From Xestospongia muta (taxonomy: Eukaryota > Porifera > Demospongiae > Haplosclerida > Petrosiidae): DNA of 64,000 bases. The notes under the pieces were generated by a model, which had not been told where the DNA came from, did no database searches, and worked only from the letters and a program-made list of their open reading frames with translations. The DNA lies in the NCBI GenBank assembly GCA_963693285.1, contig OY848920.1, forward strand, positions 374,501-438,500, given 5' to 3'. Shown here one piece after another: positions 24,059 through 36,500 of the stretch (position 1 is its first letter; each line of letters starts with the position of its first letter). Made by a program: the position numbers and the translations under genes.

Positions 24059-24290
24059 TATGAGACATCCTTAATGTATTTTCATATTCATGAGCAAGAG
24101 TATTTTTTAAATGACTTCCTTCTCAAACCCTCTAAATTTGTCTTCTGGTAGCATGAGGGTTGGTGTCCAACCTCAATTTAAACATTTTTAATGTTCCTAA
24201 CTGGTACCATTTACTACCAATGTGAATATGTTCACATTATTCATGAAAAGTTGGTTTCTCCTCTAATATATCATCTCTTCTTCCAGCCAT
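24059..24290 (-). pseudogene. relic of an N-terminal Death exon
   Basis: From ATG at 24290: MAGRRDDILEEKPTFHE, a stop, then CEHIHIGSKWYQLG. A deletion removes the middle of the domain and resumes at LDTNPHATRR, followed by more stops. It was once the first exon of an adaptor-type gene like 13077. Confidence 0.75.
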
Positions 24291-24643
24291 ATCGAAAGCT
24301 CACAAAACCTTAAACATTATTGTTCCCTTTGCGTGGAGTTACATATACATAATGACATACCTGTGTTAAGGAAATTCATAAACCACATCAAGAGATATAA
24401 GAACAAAGCCATTATTTGTGCATGTTTTCCTTCATTCTAAATATATAACGTTAATTATATTATAAAAATGGAATAAAGTCTGTAACAAATAAGTTACACT
24501 TTATTACCATGTCATATGAACCTCGTGGCTGAATAGCATTCTATAATATCAGACCTTTAGAATATATGTCTGAGCAATTTTTGTATATTCAATATAAAAT
24601 AAAATTTTACTATAATAATACACAATTTTTACATATCACATAA

Positions 24644-25658
24644 TTACTCAATATTAAATTCCAAATTCACACTCAGTACTCTTTCTATATTGGTAGTCCA
24701 CTCTTGAGCTATTTTATCAGCAGCTCTTTTAAATGGACCACCTTGTCGAGCTAAAATACGTAAAAACAATTTACAATATTCTACTAATTCCTGACAGTCA
24801 CTAATAAACTCCATGCCTGACATAAACTCACTCATAACTTTCGATACATTTGGTTCATTTTGAGTGTTCTGTGTCACTAAACCATCAGAAAACATATCTG
24901 TAGCAATTTGTTGTAAAGAGTCTTTCAATAAAGTGTCTAATTTTGAATAATACTGTTTAAGAACTTTCTGTATCTCTTTCTTAACTTTTTCAACACCACC
25001 AGATGACTGTACATCTTCTGGATAATACACACATGGATAGATCTACATGCAAATGTTTTCCTTACTTTTCACAGATATTGAAACAGCACTTGCTAAAGGC
25101 CTAAGAGATCGAATAATGCGTATCTTATACTGTAGTTTAATTCCTAATGTAACTTAATAATAGAGTACCTCTTCGGTATCAGGTTTTTGATCTGCAAACA
25201 CGTCTACCAAACATGATGGAGGCTGAGGATGATCAGTACTTCCAAATTTGTATATAGAGGTATAGAATAGCTGAACAAAGAAAAATGACTAAATTTAGAA
25301 ATCAAAACATTTGTTTGTAAATTAGCAGCTGTTTACTAGAGAAACTTACTTACCATGACAGGGTCTATTTGAGGACAGACTCTCTACCCTTGAGGAGCTC
25401 TCTGACTAAAGTCAAACTCAATGCAATCTTGTAACAGTTTTAAATCATTCAGTGTCCTCAGCATTAGGATGTTTTAATTCCATGTACTAAAATAATTATA
25501 TAAATATTTAATGCTCTGATACACAGTCACATTAGTTGTAAAAGTGCATTGAGACGTCTCACAACTGTTAACATCACTTGCCAATGTAACAGCTTTTTCT
25601 TCATAGTAAACTTCAAAGAAATAATAAATATCAGCCTTTTTAGTAGATTTAGTAGCAG
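24644..25658 (-). pseudogene. degenerate tail of a ZU5-type gene (UPA-like exons and terminal exon)
   Basis: The terminal exon 24644-25017 is open (124 aa: LLKDSLQQIATDMFSDGLVT, GMEFISDCQELVEYCKLFLR). The UPA-like exons upstream are damaged: stops near 25155 and in 25380-25490, and 25549-25658 reads ADIYYFFEVYYEEKAVTL and then departs from the family. Its 5' edge is joined directly to a CARD exon fragment at about 25658. Confidence 0.65.
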
Positions 25659-26413
25659 AGTTTGAAATATTTTAAAAGGATTATGATTAACTAGAAAAGA
25701 GGAAATATAAATAACTCATGAAGTTAGTTACATTCACTAATAGTATGTTCTATTTTAAATTAAGACTATGTTAAGTGTGTAACATACTTCACAATATAAT
25801 GATGATCTACATTAATTAATAGTATTATTATATATAATGATATACCTTTGTCCTGTTGAGATGGAACATGAACTCTTTTCTCAGTAGAAGTGGTAACTAT
25901 GAGATGATAAGGAAATAGAACAAGTACTTATAAAATAATTCATGACAATAGTAATTATATAAGTTATGTACAATGAACACTAGATAGTTCAAATATGTCA
26001 GTATCAGGTATATAAATGTTTACTTAACATATAGTCATTGGAAGAGAATTAAGTGATAGACAACTTTAGTCACTATAACTACGAACATGATAGAAAATAT
26101 TTCATTTACTACAAGACGTCCTCAGTGCCTTTTCATACTCATGGGCAACAGTGTTTTCTTCAATGACTCCTTTTCTCAAACCCTCAATAATTTGTTTTCT
26201 GGTACCATGAGGGTTGGTATCTAACCACAACTGAAACATTTTGGATGTTTTGTGAGTTGAATACTCTGGTAATTTTTTAATATCATTTAACTTCTTAACA
26301 TCCAGTTTCAGCATAATTCCTAACTGATACCATTTACTACCAATGTGAATATGTTCACATAGTTCATCAAGAGTTGGTTTCTCTTCAAATACGTCTTCTC
26401 TTCTTGCAGCCAT
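25659..26413 (-). pseudogene. Death-CARD adaptor copy truncated in the CARD exon
   Basis: The Death exon 26110-26413 (101 aa, intact) and linker exon 25846-25896 match the adaptor at 13077. The CARD exon keeps only about 10 codons (VNHNPFKIFQT) before running into a UPA exon of another gene, out of the UPA frame. If transcribed it would give a Death domain with a short nonsense tail. Confidence 0.75.
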
Positions 26414-26432
26414 ATTGTTTAGTAAGAGCACT

Positions 26433-26450
26433 GTGACACACCCACTGATG
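26433..26450 (-). promoter_or_regulatory. conserved CACCC-box motif
   Basis: Gene-strand CATCAGTGGGTGTGTCACAG upstream of the start at 26413; the motif is retained although the gene is truncated. Confidence 0.35.
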
Positions 26451-26725
26451 TTGGATGACCGACCACATGTTAAAGAGATTCATAACCCCTAACTATAATA
26501 TTATAATATAAATTGTACAGATAGATGTGATAGACAATGATAAAAATTATATTTATTTTAAAAAGAAACTCTTAAATGGATGTTGTTAATGTACATAAAC
26601 TGTTTTACAATAAGTAACCATGTTATCATATATTATGATGTTTAGTATGAAAAAATGTGGTGCATGGTTTATAATAGATAAAATCAATTTACCTAAATGT
26701 TATTGTCATAATAAAAATTGTTCTA

Positions 26726-29700
26726 TCAGTTAGGCAGCCCTAGGTGTTCACATATCTCATCAGCTTTTGCTTTGTTATCAACAACATTGCCACCAATAGC
26801 ATCAATCACTGTTTGCCAGGTAACAGGAGATGACTGAGTTGTTACCCAGGAGTGTATTACATTTGTTAGCTTAACTGTATTGCTTTCACTATTTTGTCTG
26901 AATCCTTCTAAGGCGTTGAGGGATACATTTAGAGCTTTACCAATTTCAAACCAATCACTGTCAATACTAGCTAATAGATTTAGCAACTCATTTTCATCAG
27001 GACAAGTACTTAAGATAGCTAAAATATAGAAAGATAAATATTGACACATGAATATATATGAATAAATTGTCATCATGCACATAATGTGACCAGTGCATGA
27101 ATTGTATTATATGTATTATACTTACTGCACACTTATACAGTAATCATAGTTAATCAGGCACTTACTGTGTATGTTATCATTTAGTGATATGTCAATGACA
27201 AATTTACATTGACTAGTTGTTATGAAACCAAGTATGAAATCTTTAATATTTTTTTCTTCACCACAATCAACACCTTCAACAGTGAGAGGGTATTGAAGGT
27301 CTTCTTTAAAATCTTTATCATTAGGATGAGCATTAATTCCCATGGATATGCTAGGAGGTTGTTGTTTATCTGAAGAAGAATATTTATCCACATCTCTCAT
27401 TTTAATCTACATATGAAATCATATGATTATAAGTCATTCTACACAGTGTAATTAATGTAAATTCTATTTTAATTTATACTTCACTGCATCAAAATTACTT
27501 ACTATTGGTGGACTTATATGAGGTATAATAGTCCATCCATCAACCTTTTCATTTTCAGATGGGAATCCTTTTAGCTTTAGATTCGCTTTGGTAAAATGAA
27601 ATACAAAACTATAATGTCTTTCTCCAAAGAGATCTTCTAAATGACTCTATAAAATTGTTTGAATTTAATGCATCAATATAAAATATTTATATATTACTTT
27701 AGAATAGTTGGTGTCTTGAGTAACAACAAAGTTACAGTTCCATTTCCTTGGATTCTTCCTTTTGTAGAATACATGACCTTCATATAAACATGCAACGCTT
27801 TGATCTGCATAATATCATTTAAAATTAAGAATGAGATATGACAATCTCTGGAAAAATGTTACAAAGTATTATGTTGTACACACATAATGATACACAAATA
27901 TTATACTGAGAATGCTTAAGGATAAAGAAAGTAAGTTGTTACTATTGACTATGACCTTTAGTATTGAGAGTTAAACAGACATCATAAACAGAGTACAAAG
28001 GTGTAGTTAACCAAATCTTAATTGACAAATAAAGTTGTGTGGTCTTTTTTAGTACTTATTGCAAATATTAATGATCATAATTATAAAGTCAAAATTTTAT
28101 TACCTTTACTTTCATTTTCATTATCTGGTTCTTCAAACTTTTCTGTAATTTTTGGCTCATCTTCCAACTCTAGATAGTGGCAGAGACTCTACAAGATATT
28201 ATATACTGTATTGTTACCTTTTTGACCAATTGATGATGGTATGGACCCTTCTTTGCTAGACGTCTCTTCAGTTCGAATTGATGATTCCTGTGCCTTTGGA
28301 ATAAAACCTAGATCTAGCAAAACAGCACACACAATAAGTAACAATTATCTACAATATCAGTTACCTTTCAAACTTTGCTTTAACTGCTCAATCTGTTTGT
28401 CTCTCTCTCGTACATGTAATGTCAATGATGTGATGATTTCGTGCAGTTCTTCTATCTCTCTCTGTTTCCCAACAGACACTGAAAGTAATTCCTTCTCTAT
28501 ATCTATGTAAGAAAACACTTAATTAGATTACAAGTTGTTACAAAAACTATAATTGAGAAGTAGTAAAGCAGTAGTTATATAACACAACAAGGAGTACCTT
28601 CACTTTTTTTAGTAATGACATCTATGACCATAGATTTCTTTCTATTCACTGTTTGTTGTATTTTCAGTTGACTTGTCAGTTCTGTGTTCTCATCCACAAT
28701 AGCCCTAACCTCCTATAATATATATATCAATGAACAACACATGGTGTCTAATATTGTTCATCTCTTACCTCATCTCTTTTATATTTGTCATAAATGGTAC
28801 AATATCCAATAGTCAGACTGATTAAACCTCTCTCCTTGACGTATTGAAGAGTCTCCTGAGCTTTGGCAATAAGGAAAGGTGTTAGACTTAGTGGAAAAAA
28901 ACAAGTAACAACAATGGATTTGCCCTCTCTTAAATCAAGAATCTGTATATTCCCCTCAACTGACACAGCAAGAATATTTTTAACATCTTCCAATGTGCAG
29001 TCTTCAGGATCCCAGTCCAAGACATAGACTGCTGTCTCACATTGAAGGAGAAAAGGCTCTTTTGTCACTTTAAAACATTCTCCCAGGCAATTGCAAACTT
29101 TCTCCTTAAAAAACAACTGAATGGTATTATTATATGCTTTTATGAGTTTCTTTGCTTTTTTGATTTTAAATCGTTCCACAATACCCTCAAGACAATTGAT
29201 ATTAATCAAGGTACAATGATCATTGACAACATCTAGAATGTTATCAATAGAGCTGGAATGAGCTAATTGAGGTTTAAGATGAGAGTAGCCATCTTTTAGA
29301 AATTGTTTTAATGCATCCAGAGGTGGAGGATTTTTATTGATAGCTTCTCTGATTTTACTGAGAGTTAATGCAAACTCTTTCTTAATTGATCCAAATACAG
29401 GAGCAAGTGTTCGAGGAATTTGAACTTGTCTTGAAGATTTATCTTTAAAAATGGAATTAATACATATAATATTAAATTTTGAAACTGACCTTGACGGCCT
29501 TCAAAGGATTTAGTCTGTATATTGATCAACAAGTCATCTAAATTATTGATATAGGATCCTAAATCAATTTCAATATTAATAATACCTTCACTATCTTCAA
29601 CACAACTAGTTTGTACTTCTTGACTAGTACTGACTTCATCTACATTGTGGTGGACTGAAGTGTCATGTAATGACAAGTACTTATTAAAATCCTCTAAAAT

Positions 29701-31784
29701 AGCCTTAGCATATGGTGCATTGCCTTTAAACTTTAATAGGACGTTAGCAAACACCTCTAAGTTATGGTACTTAGCATGTACAGCACGGCGCACCTCTTTC
29801 AACAGGAGATAAAATGCTTCTTCTTCAGAATAAGATTGTGTGGTGATTTTTACAATATATAACCGTGTCACTGAAATCACTCCTTCTTTATAGAGTAGCT
29901 GTGCGACTCTAATAGGATATTGAAGAGACTGAGAGAGAGTGCCATAATGGCAACGTAAAATGTCACTGGCATGATCTTCAAGACTCATCTGATTATTGCA
30001 ATCTGTTGTTGCTACATCACTAGCTATTGTCTGATCACCTAGAAGCCTTTTATCTAGACAAAACATAATTATTGATATTTATACATTGAATGCTCACCAT
30101 AATCATTGATAATTTTCTTAGATAGAACTCTTGTTTCTTCAAACTTGGAGAGTACTGTAGCTAACACCTTCAGCTTCTTGTGATCTGAAGATACTGCTGT
30201 ATGTATAGCAGATAACAGAGTTGTCTTCTTCTCATCTAATGACCTTTTTAAGACCTCCATCTTATCAAGCATGGCTTCACTGATACATCCCTCACTAAAT
30301 AAGAACTGGGACACTTTTATAGGATTGATCAGAGACTGTGACAGTGTGTCAATATGGCACTGAAGGATAGCAGTTGCTTTAGTAGCTGAGGAGTCAGTTC
30401 CTATAAAATAAGAAAATAAAACCATTCCATATAATTTAAGTTACTTACCAACAGAGCTATAAGGTGATGTCAATATCTTCTCATACTCATTAGCTACATT
30501 ATTTTCTCCAACCACTTTCTTCCTAAGAGATTCCAAAATATGTCTTCTTGTAGCTAGAGGGTTGGTACTAAGCCATAATTGAAACATGTTTGCTGTCTTG
30601 TAAGTAACATCTCTATTTTGTTCATCAATAACATTTAGTTGAGTAACACCTAACTTGAGTTGAATTCCTAACTGATACCATTTAGTACCAATAATTATAT
30701 GTTCACATAATTCATCAAGAGTTGGTTTCTCTTGTAGTAGCATCTCATATGATGGATTTCTTGCAGCCATTGCTCCTTTATATGTACCATTAAAATCCGA
30801 ACATTGTTCCAAATCATGTGTTTGCTTTTTCCGTTTGATTTCCACTTGTTCTATCTCTTTATCTTCTCTTGGTCGTTTTCTTGGATTCAACACAGTCATC
30901 TGCTATAAATGAAAAAACAAGGTCTTGTAGAGCAAATTATATTTACTAACCTGATAGGTCATAACCTCCATTGAGTCATGATCTTCAGAACTCATCTGAT
31001 CACTGTGACCTTCCATAGCTACCTCTTGAACATTACCTGTTGTTACCTGATCATCTGGAAACATTTGAACTAAAGACAGAAAAATGTTAGCTATTACTGT
31101 TGACTCTTACCATATTCACTGATAATTCTCTCAGATAGACCTTGTGTCTCCTCAAACTTGGACAGTACTGTAGCTAGCACTTTCAACTTCTTGTGATCTG
31201 AAGATATTGCTGTATGTATAGCAGATAACAAAGTTGTCTTCTTGTAATCTAATGACTCTTCTGATGTCTCCATCTCATCAAGTGTTTCTTCACTGATACA
31301 TCTCTCACTAAATAAGAACTGGGACACTTTTACAGGATTGATCAGATACTGTGACAGTGTGTCAATATGGCGCTGAAGGATAGCATTTGCTTTAGTAGCT
31401 GAGGAGTCGGTTCCTATAACAATAAGGAAATAAAACCATTGTATATAATGTAAGTTACTTACCATCAGAGCTATAAGGTGATGTCAATATCTTCTCATAC
31501 TCATTAGCTACATTATTTTCTTCAATCACCCTCTTCCTAAGAGCTTCTAATACATGTCTTCTTGTAGCTAGAGGGTTGGTACTAAGCCATAATTGAAACA
31601 TCTTTGCTGTCTTTTGAGTGACATCACTAGTTTCTTTATCAATAACATCTAGTTGAGTAACACCTAACTTGAGTTGGATCCCTAACTGATACCATTTAGT
31701 ACCAATCACAATATGTTCACATAATTCATCAAGAGTTGGTTTCTCTTGTAGTAACATCTCAAATGATGGATTTCTTGCAGCCAT
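26726..31784 (-). CDS. chimeric Death-CARD / Death-CARD-CARD-X-coil-UPA-Death gene
   Basis: Exons: 31463-31784, 31111-31413, 30951-31069, 30449-30902, 30098-30400, 29490-30053, 28769-29442, 28598-28712, 28365-28502, 28218-28307, 28104-28169, 27698-27804, 27503-27646, 27166-27406 and 26726-27018. The frame stays open throughout (3933 bases, 1310 aa). An internal ATG at 30770 gives a 1018-aa version, so two overlapping genes are the alternative. Exon 30449-30902 fuses a basic linker (NPRKRPREDKE) in frame to a Death domain. Exons from 30770 to 28104 match the LRR gene at 11530, but the LRR exon is replaced by UPA (27166-27804) and a C-terminal Death domain (DWFEIGKALNV) like those of 38169->33583, without a ZU5. 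The product resembles the UPA-Death fragment released from FIIND-type proteins, fused to Death and CARD modules. Confidence 0.75.
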
Positions 31785-32283
31785 TGCTCCTTCAAGAGTT
31801 GTTTGTAAATATACTCCACTGTTAAGTTACTTTCGAGATAGTTCATAATAAGATTTATGAGCCACACCCAACATTCTTGTGAGATATATTCATGTACATG
31901 TCAGCAATACAATATAATTCATGATAACTGGACTTTGATGAATAATGTTTGAAGATTTGTGGGTGGGGTTCATTATATGGGATACAATGACCCCAACCAT
32001 GAGATTTATATAAATAACACCCAATAAATGAAGTAGTGACAGTTAAGACAATTAAATGGTGTACCTTTTGACCTTTGCTCAATCCAATTAATAAAACTGT
32101 CAAATTAAGTACATTGACCATTACATAATACTTCACTATCATAGTCTCATACAATGAATATAACATAATATTACTGAAAAAATAGTAGTTTAGGAAATTG
32201 ATCTACTGTTGGAAGTGACTCATTATTTTCCTATCATAATTAATAGCTATTAATAAAACATTAATTTTAATAACTTGTACATA
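31785..32283. other. duplicated spacer between genes
   Basis: Near-identical copy of 11531-12029. No coding signal seen. Confidence 0.5.
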
Positions 32284-33330
32284 TTAGGACTTGTTCTGTA
32301 ACTGACTCATCATTTTTCCACCAATATCTTTCAAAATCTGATCTCCTTGCTTTTGAAGAAAGTCACAAAGTTTTTGTAAAAGATTGAGCTGATTTACAAT
32401 CATCATATTGTAAGTGTCTTTGTATCTCATCAATTATATTACTAGCTTTATCATATGATTTACCACTCATACTAGAAATATCTTTCCTAAGATTTGATGA
32501 TATTAGATCATCAGCTATGAGACCATTAACTATACGAAGAGGATCAGCTTCAAAGGCATCACAAAGTTTAGAAGAATGAGTTTGAAATATTTTAAATGGA
32601 TTATGATTAACTAGAAAAGAGGAGATATAAATAACTCGTGAAGTTAGATACATTCACTTATAGTATGTTCTATTTTAAATTAAGACTATGTTAAGTGTGT
32701 AACATACTTCACAATATAATGATGATCTCCATTAATTAATAGTACTATTGTATATAATGTTATACCTTTGTCCTGTTGAGATGGAACATGAACTCTTTTC
32801 TCAGTAGAAGTAGTAACTACAACATGATAAAGAAATAGAACAAGTAATTATAAAATAATTCATGACAATAGTAATTATATAAGTTATGTACAATGAACAC
32901 TAGATAGTTCAAATATGTCAGTATCAGGTATATAAATGTTTAATTATATATATAGTAATTGGAAGAGAATTAAATGGTAGACAACTTTCACTATAACTAC
33001 GAACATGATAAAAATATTTCACTTACTACAAGACGTCCTCATTGCCTTTTCATACTCATGAGCAACAGTGTTTTCTTCAATGACTCCTTTTCTCAAACCC
33101 TCTATAATTTGTTTTCTGGTAGCATGAGGGTTGGTATCTAACCACAACTGAAACATTTTGGATGTTTTGTAAGTTGAATCCTCTGGTAATTTTTGAATAT
33201 CATTTAACTTCTTAACATCCAGTTTCAGCATAATTCCTAACTGATACCATTTACTACCAATGTGAATATGTTCACATAATTCATCAAGAGTTGGTTTCTC
33301 TTCAAATATGTCTTCCCTTCTTGCAGCCAT
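32284..33330 (-). pseudogene. Death-CARD adaptor copy with a frameshift in the CARD
   Basis: Exons 33027-33330 and 32766-32816 are intact copies of the adaptor at 13077. The CARD exon (from 32610) follows the parent through IIDEIQRHLQYDD, then one extra base near 32380 shifts the frame and a stop falls at 32363 instead of 32284. About 26 C-terminal residues are lost, so the Death domain and most of the CARD could still be made. Confidence 0.75.
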
Positions 33331-33349
33331 ATTGTTTTGCTAGAGCACT

Positions 33350-33367
33350 GTGACACACCCAGTGATG
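33350..33367 (-). promoter_or_regulatory. conserved CACCC-box motif
   Basis: Gene-strand CATCACTGGGTGTGTCACAG upstream of the start at 33330. Confidence 0.35.
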
Positions 33368-33582
33368 TTGAATGACTGACCACATGTTAATGAGATTCAT
33401 AACCCCTAACTATAATATTATAATATAAATTGTACAAATAGATGTGATAGACAATGATAAAAATTATATTTATTTTAAAACAGCAGCTATATAATATATT
33501 AAAATAGATCAAAAACTTGAAAAGTGACTCTGAATATAGTGCACAGTTTATAATAGATAATAATCAATAATTTACCTAAATG

Positions 33583-36500
33583 TTACGAATAAGAATTGTT
33601 TTGTAACTTAGGTATCCCTAGATGTTCACATATCTCATTGGCTTTCGCTTTGTTATTAACAATATCCCCACCAATAGCCTCAATTACTGTTTTCCAGGTA
33701 ACAGGAGATGACTGAGTTGTTACCCAGGAGTTGATCACCCTTGTTAACCTAACTGTATTGCTTTCACTATTTTGCCCGAAGCCTTCTAAGGTGTTGAGGG
33801 ATACATTTAGAGCTTTACCAATTTCAAACCAATCACTATCAATACTAGCTAATAGATTTAGCAACTTATCTTCATCAGGACAAGTAGTTAAGATAGCTAA
33901 ATTATAGAAAGATAAATTATTGACATATCAATATATATGAATAAATCATACAATAATTGGCTGGCCACTTCATGCATGAATTGTATTGTATGTAAATATA
34001 CTTGCTGTACAGTGTACACTTATACAGTAATCATAGTTAATCAGGTACTTACAGTGTGTGTTATCATTTAGTGATATGTCAATGACAATTTTACATTGAC
34101 TAGTTGTTATGAAACCAAGTATGAGATCTTTAATATTTTTTTCTTTACCACAATCAACACCCTCAACAGTGAGAGGGTATTGAAAATCTTCTTCAAAATT
34201 TCTATCATTAGGATGAGCATTAATTCCCATGGATATGCTAGGAGGTTCTACTTGTTCTGAAGAAGAAAATTCATCCACGTCTCTCACATTAATCTACATT
34301 TTGAAATCATAAGATTGTAACTCATTCTACACAGTGTAATTAATATAAAATTTATTTTAATTTATACTTCACTGCATCAAAATTACTTACCGTTGGTGGA
34401 CTTATATGAGGTATAATAGTCCATCCATGAACCTTTTCATTTTCAGACGGGAATCCTTTTAGCTCTAGATATGTTTTGGCAAAATTAAATCTTAAACTGT
34501 ATTCTTTTATTCCAAAGTGATCTTTTAAAAGACTCTAAAAATTGTATGAATTTAATGCATCAACATAGTATATATTACTTTAGAATACTTGGTTCTTTGA
34601 GTAACAACAAAGTTACAGTTCCACTTTCTTTGATTTTTCCTTTTGTAGAATACATGGCCTTTATATAAACATGCAATGCTTTGATCTATATAATATCATT
34701 TAAAATTAAGGATGAGATATGACAATCTCTGGAAAAATGTTACACTCACTTGCATTAAGTTTACGTTGAATTTTAGAACCTAAGGCTCCACCAATGACAG
34801 CTGCAGTAGCCAGTCCTACAGTTCCTGCAGTAATACCAACCATACCACCAACCAGACCACCAGCCATAGCACCAACCATACCATCACCAGCCACACCAAC
34901 AACAGCAAATAGCACTATAGCTACTATTGAAAATGAATTAATAGATATACTGCCAATCTGAGAGTTAGGGAAGAAATGTCCTCCTGGTAGCAATTCAAAC
35001 TTGAAGGGTGGGCCAGATTTGTGATCAGCTACAACAAAGCTGAGATATTGAGACTGCCTTTTATCAATTATTTCAGCACAATGCTCTAATTCAACAGTAA
35101 CTGCTTTCTCAAGAACAAAGGAACTGGATACTGATACGTAACAAACTCCACTAATCAGCTTGCTACCTTTAGGAAACTCAAACTTGCCACCCCACAAACC
35201 TTGAGCAGCTACTTCATATTCATGTACAAATTCTGTTGGTTTTATAACTTCTGCAGGAATAATCAGTCTTAATCCACATTCTTCTAATTTTAATTCATGA
35301 TCAGAATCAGGCTTGTAGAGACAAATTTTCTTTCCTACTGTCACCATTCCTTTAAATAAGTCTAAAAATGCTGATGTTATTTCATTACAAGACATGAAAG
35401 ATTGGTTACCTGATATGTTTGGGCTATTCCAGTGGTCACACTGGATACATTTCTCGTTAGAATCAATAGACATCTGAAATTGTACATTCACTTTGTCTTG
35501 TATGTCAAGTAGACCTACATAATTTAAAGACTATGTAAGTCTGTTTACATTATGTTTGATCTTGTAAATCACTGTCATGGCTTTATTGCCAACTTTGTAA
35601 CCACAAAAGAAGTAATTACAAGCATGACCTACATTATGCAGAAATGCATGGGGCAGTTTGATACAGATAAATTGAATATTGAACTAGAAATACAAAGGCC
35701 ATACATAAATTGAACTGATTACTTATTAGTGTTTGCATACGCAAGAATGTACTAGCTGAAATATCTAATAAGTGTCTGTTCTATAAACTTTGAGAGTTTG
35801 TGTTAATTTATATAATCATTATAATATACTTCCTCCATTTCTTTCTGCTTGCTTCAATGAAGAATTTGGCATAACTAGATATTGAGCAACTACTTGGAGT
35901 GTCTCTGATAACATACCTATCTTTTCACTGTTAGATAGGATGGGCACTTTTTCTTTAGCCATTGTTTCCATTTCCTTGAGTCCTTCAACAGTTAGCAAAT
36001 TCTGAGCCTTTGATATAACTGCTAGATCTAATGCTAGTAACAATATCATACAATGAAAAGTACAAATGTTATATACAACATCATTAACTACCTTTCAAAG
36101 GAAAGCTCTGTTGCAAATCCTCAACAATTAGTGTGTCTCTCTCACTTGATTGTGTAGACTCTTTTTCTTGCATATGGCCAGCTTTCATTTGTGTTTTCTC
36201 AAGAACATGATCAGTCAACAAACTCTGAGTGTCTGGTATGACTGCTAGATCTAATGCTAGTAACAATATCATATAAAGTGCATGAAGTACTGATTATATA
36301 CAAATATCAGTTACCTTTCAAATGTAAGCTTTGTTGTAACTCAATCAGTTTGTCTCTCTCACTTAGTTGTAAAGTAAAAGATGTAGTTACTGTCTTCTGT
36401 TGTAGTGTCTCTATTTCTGACATTAACTCATCTTTAGAAGCTAATGTTTTACTTTCTATGTCATCACTAGTCTTCGTTTTGAGTGTATCTTGTTCATCTT

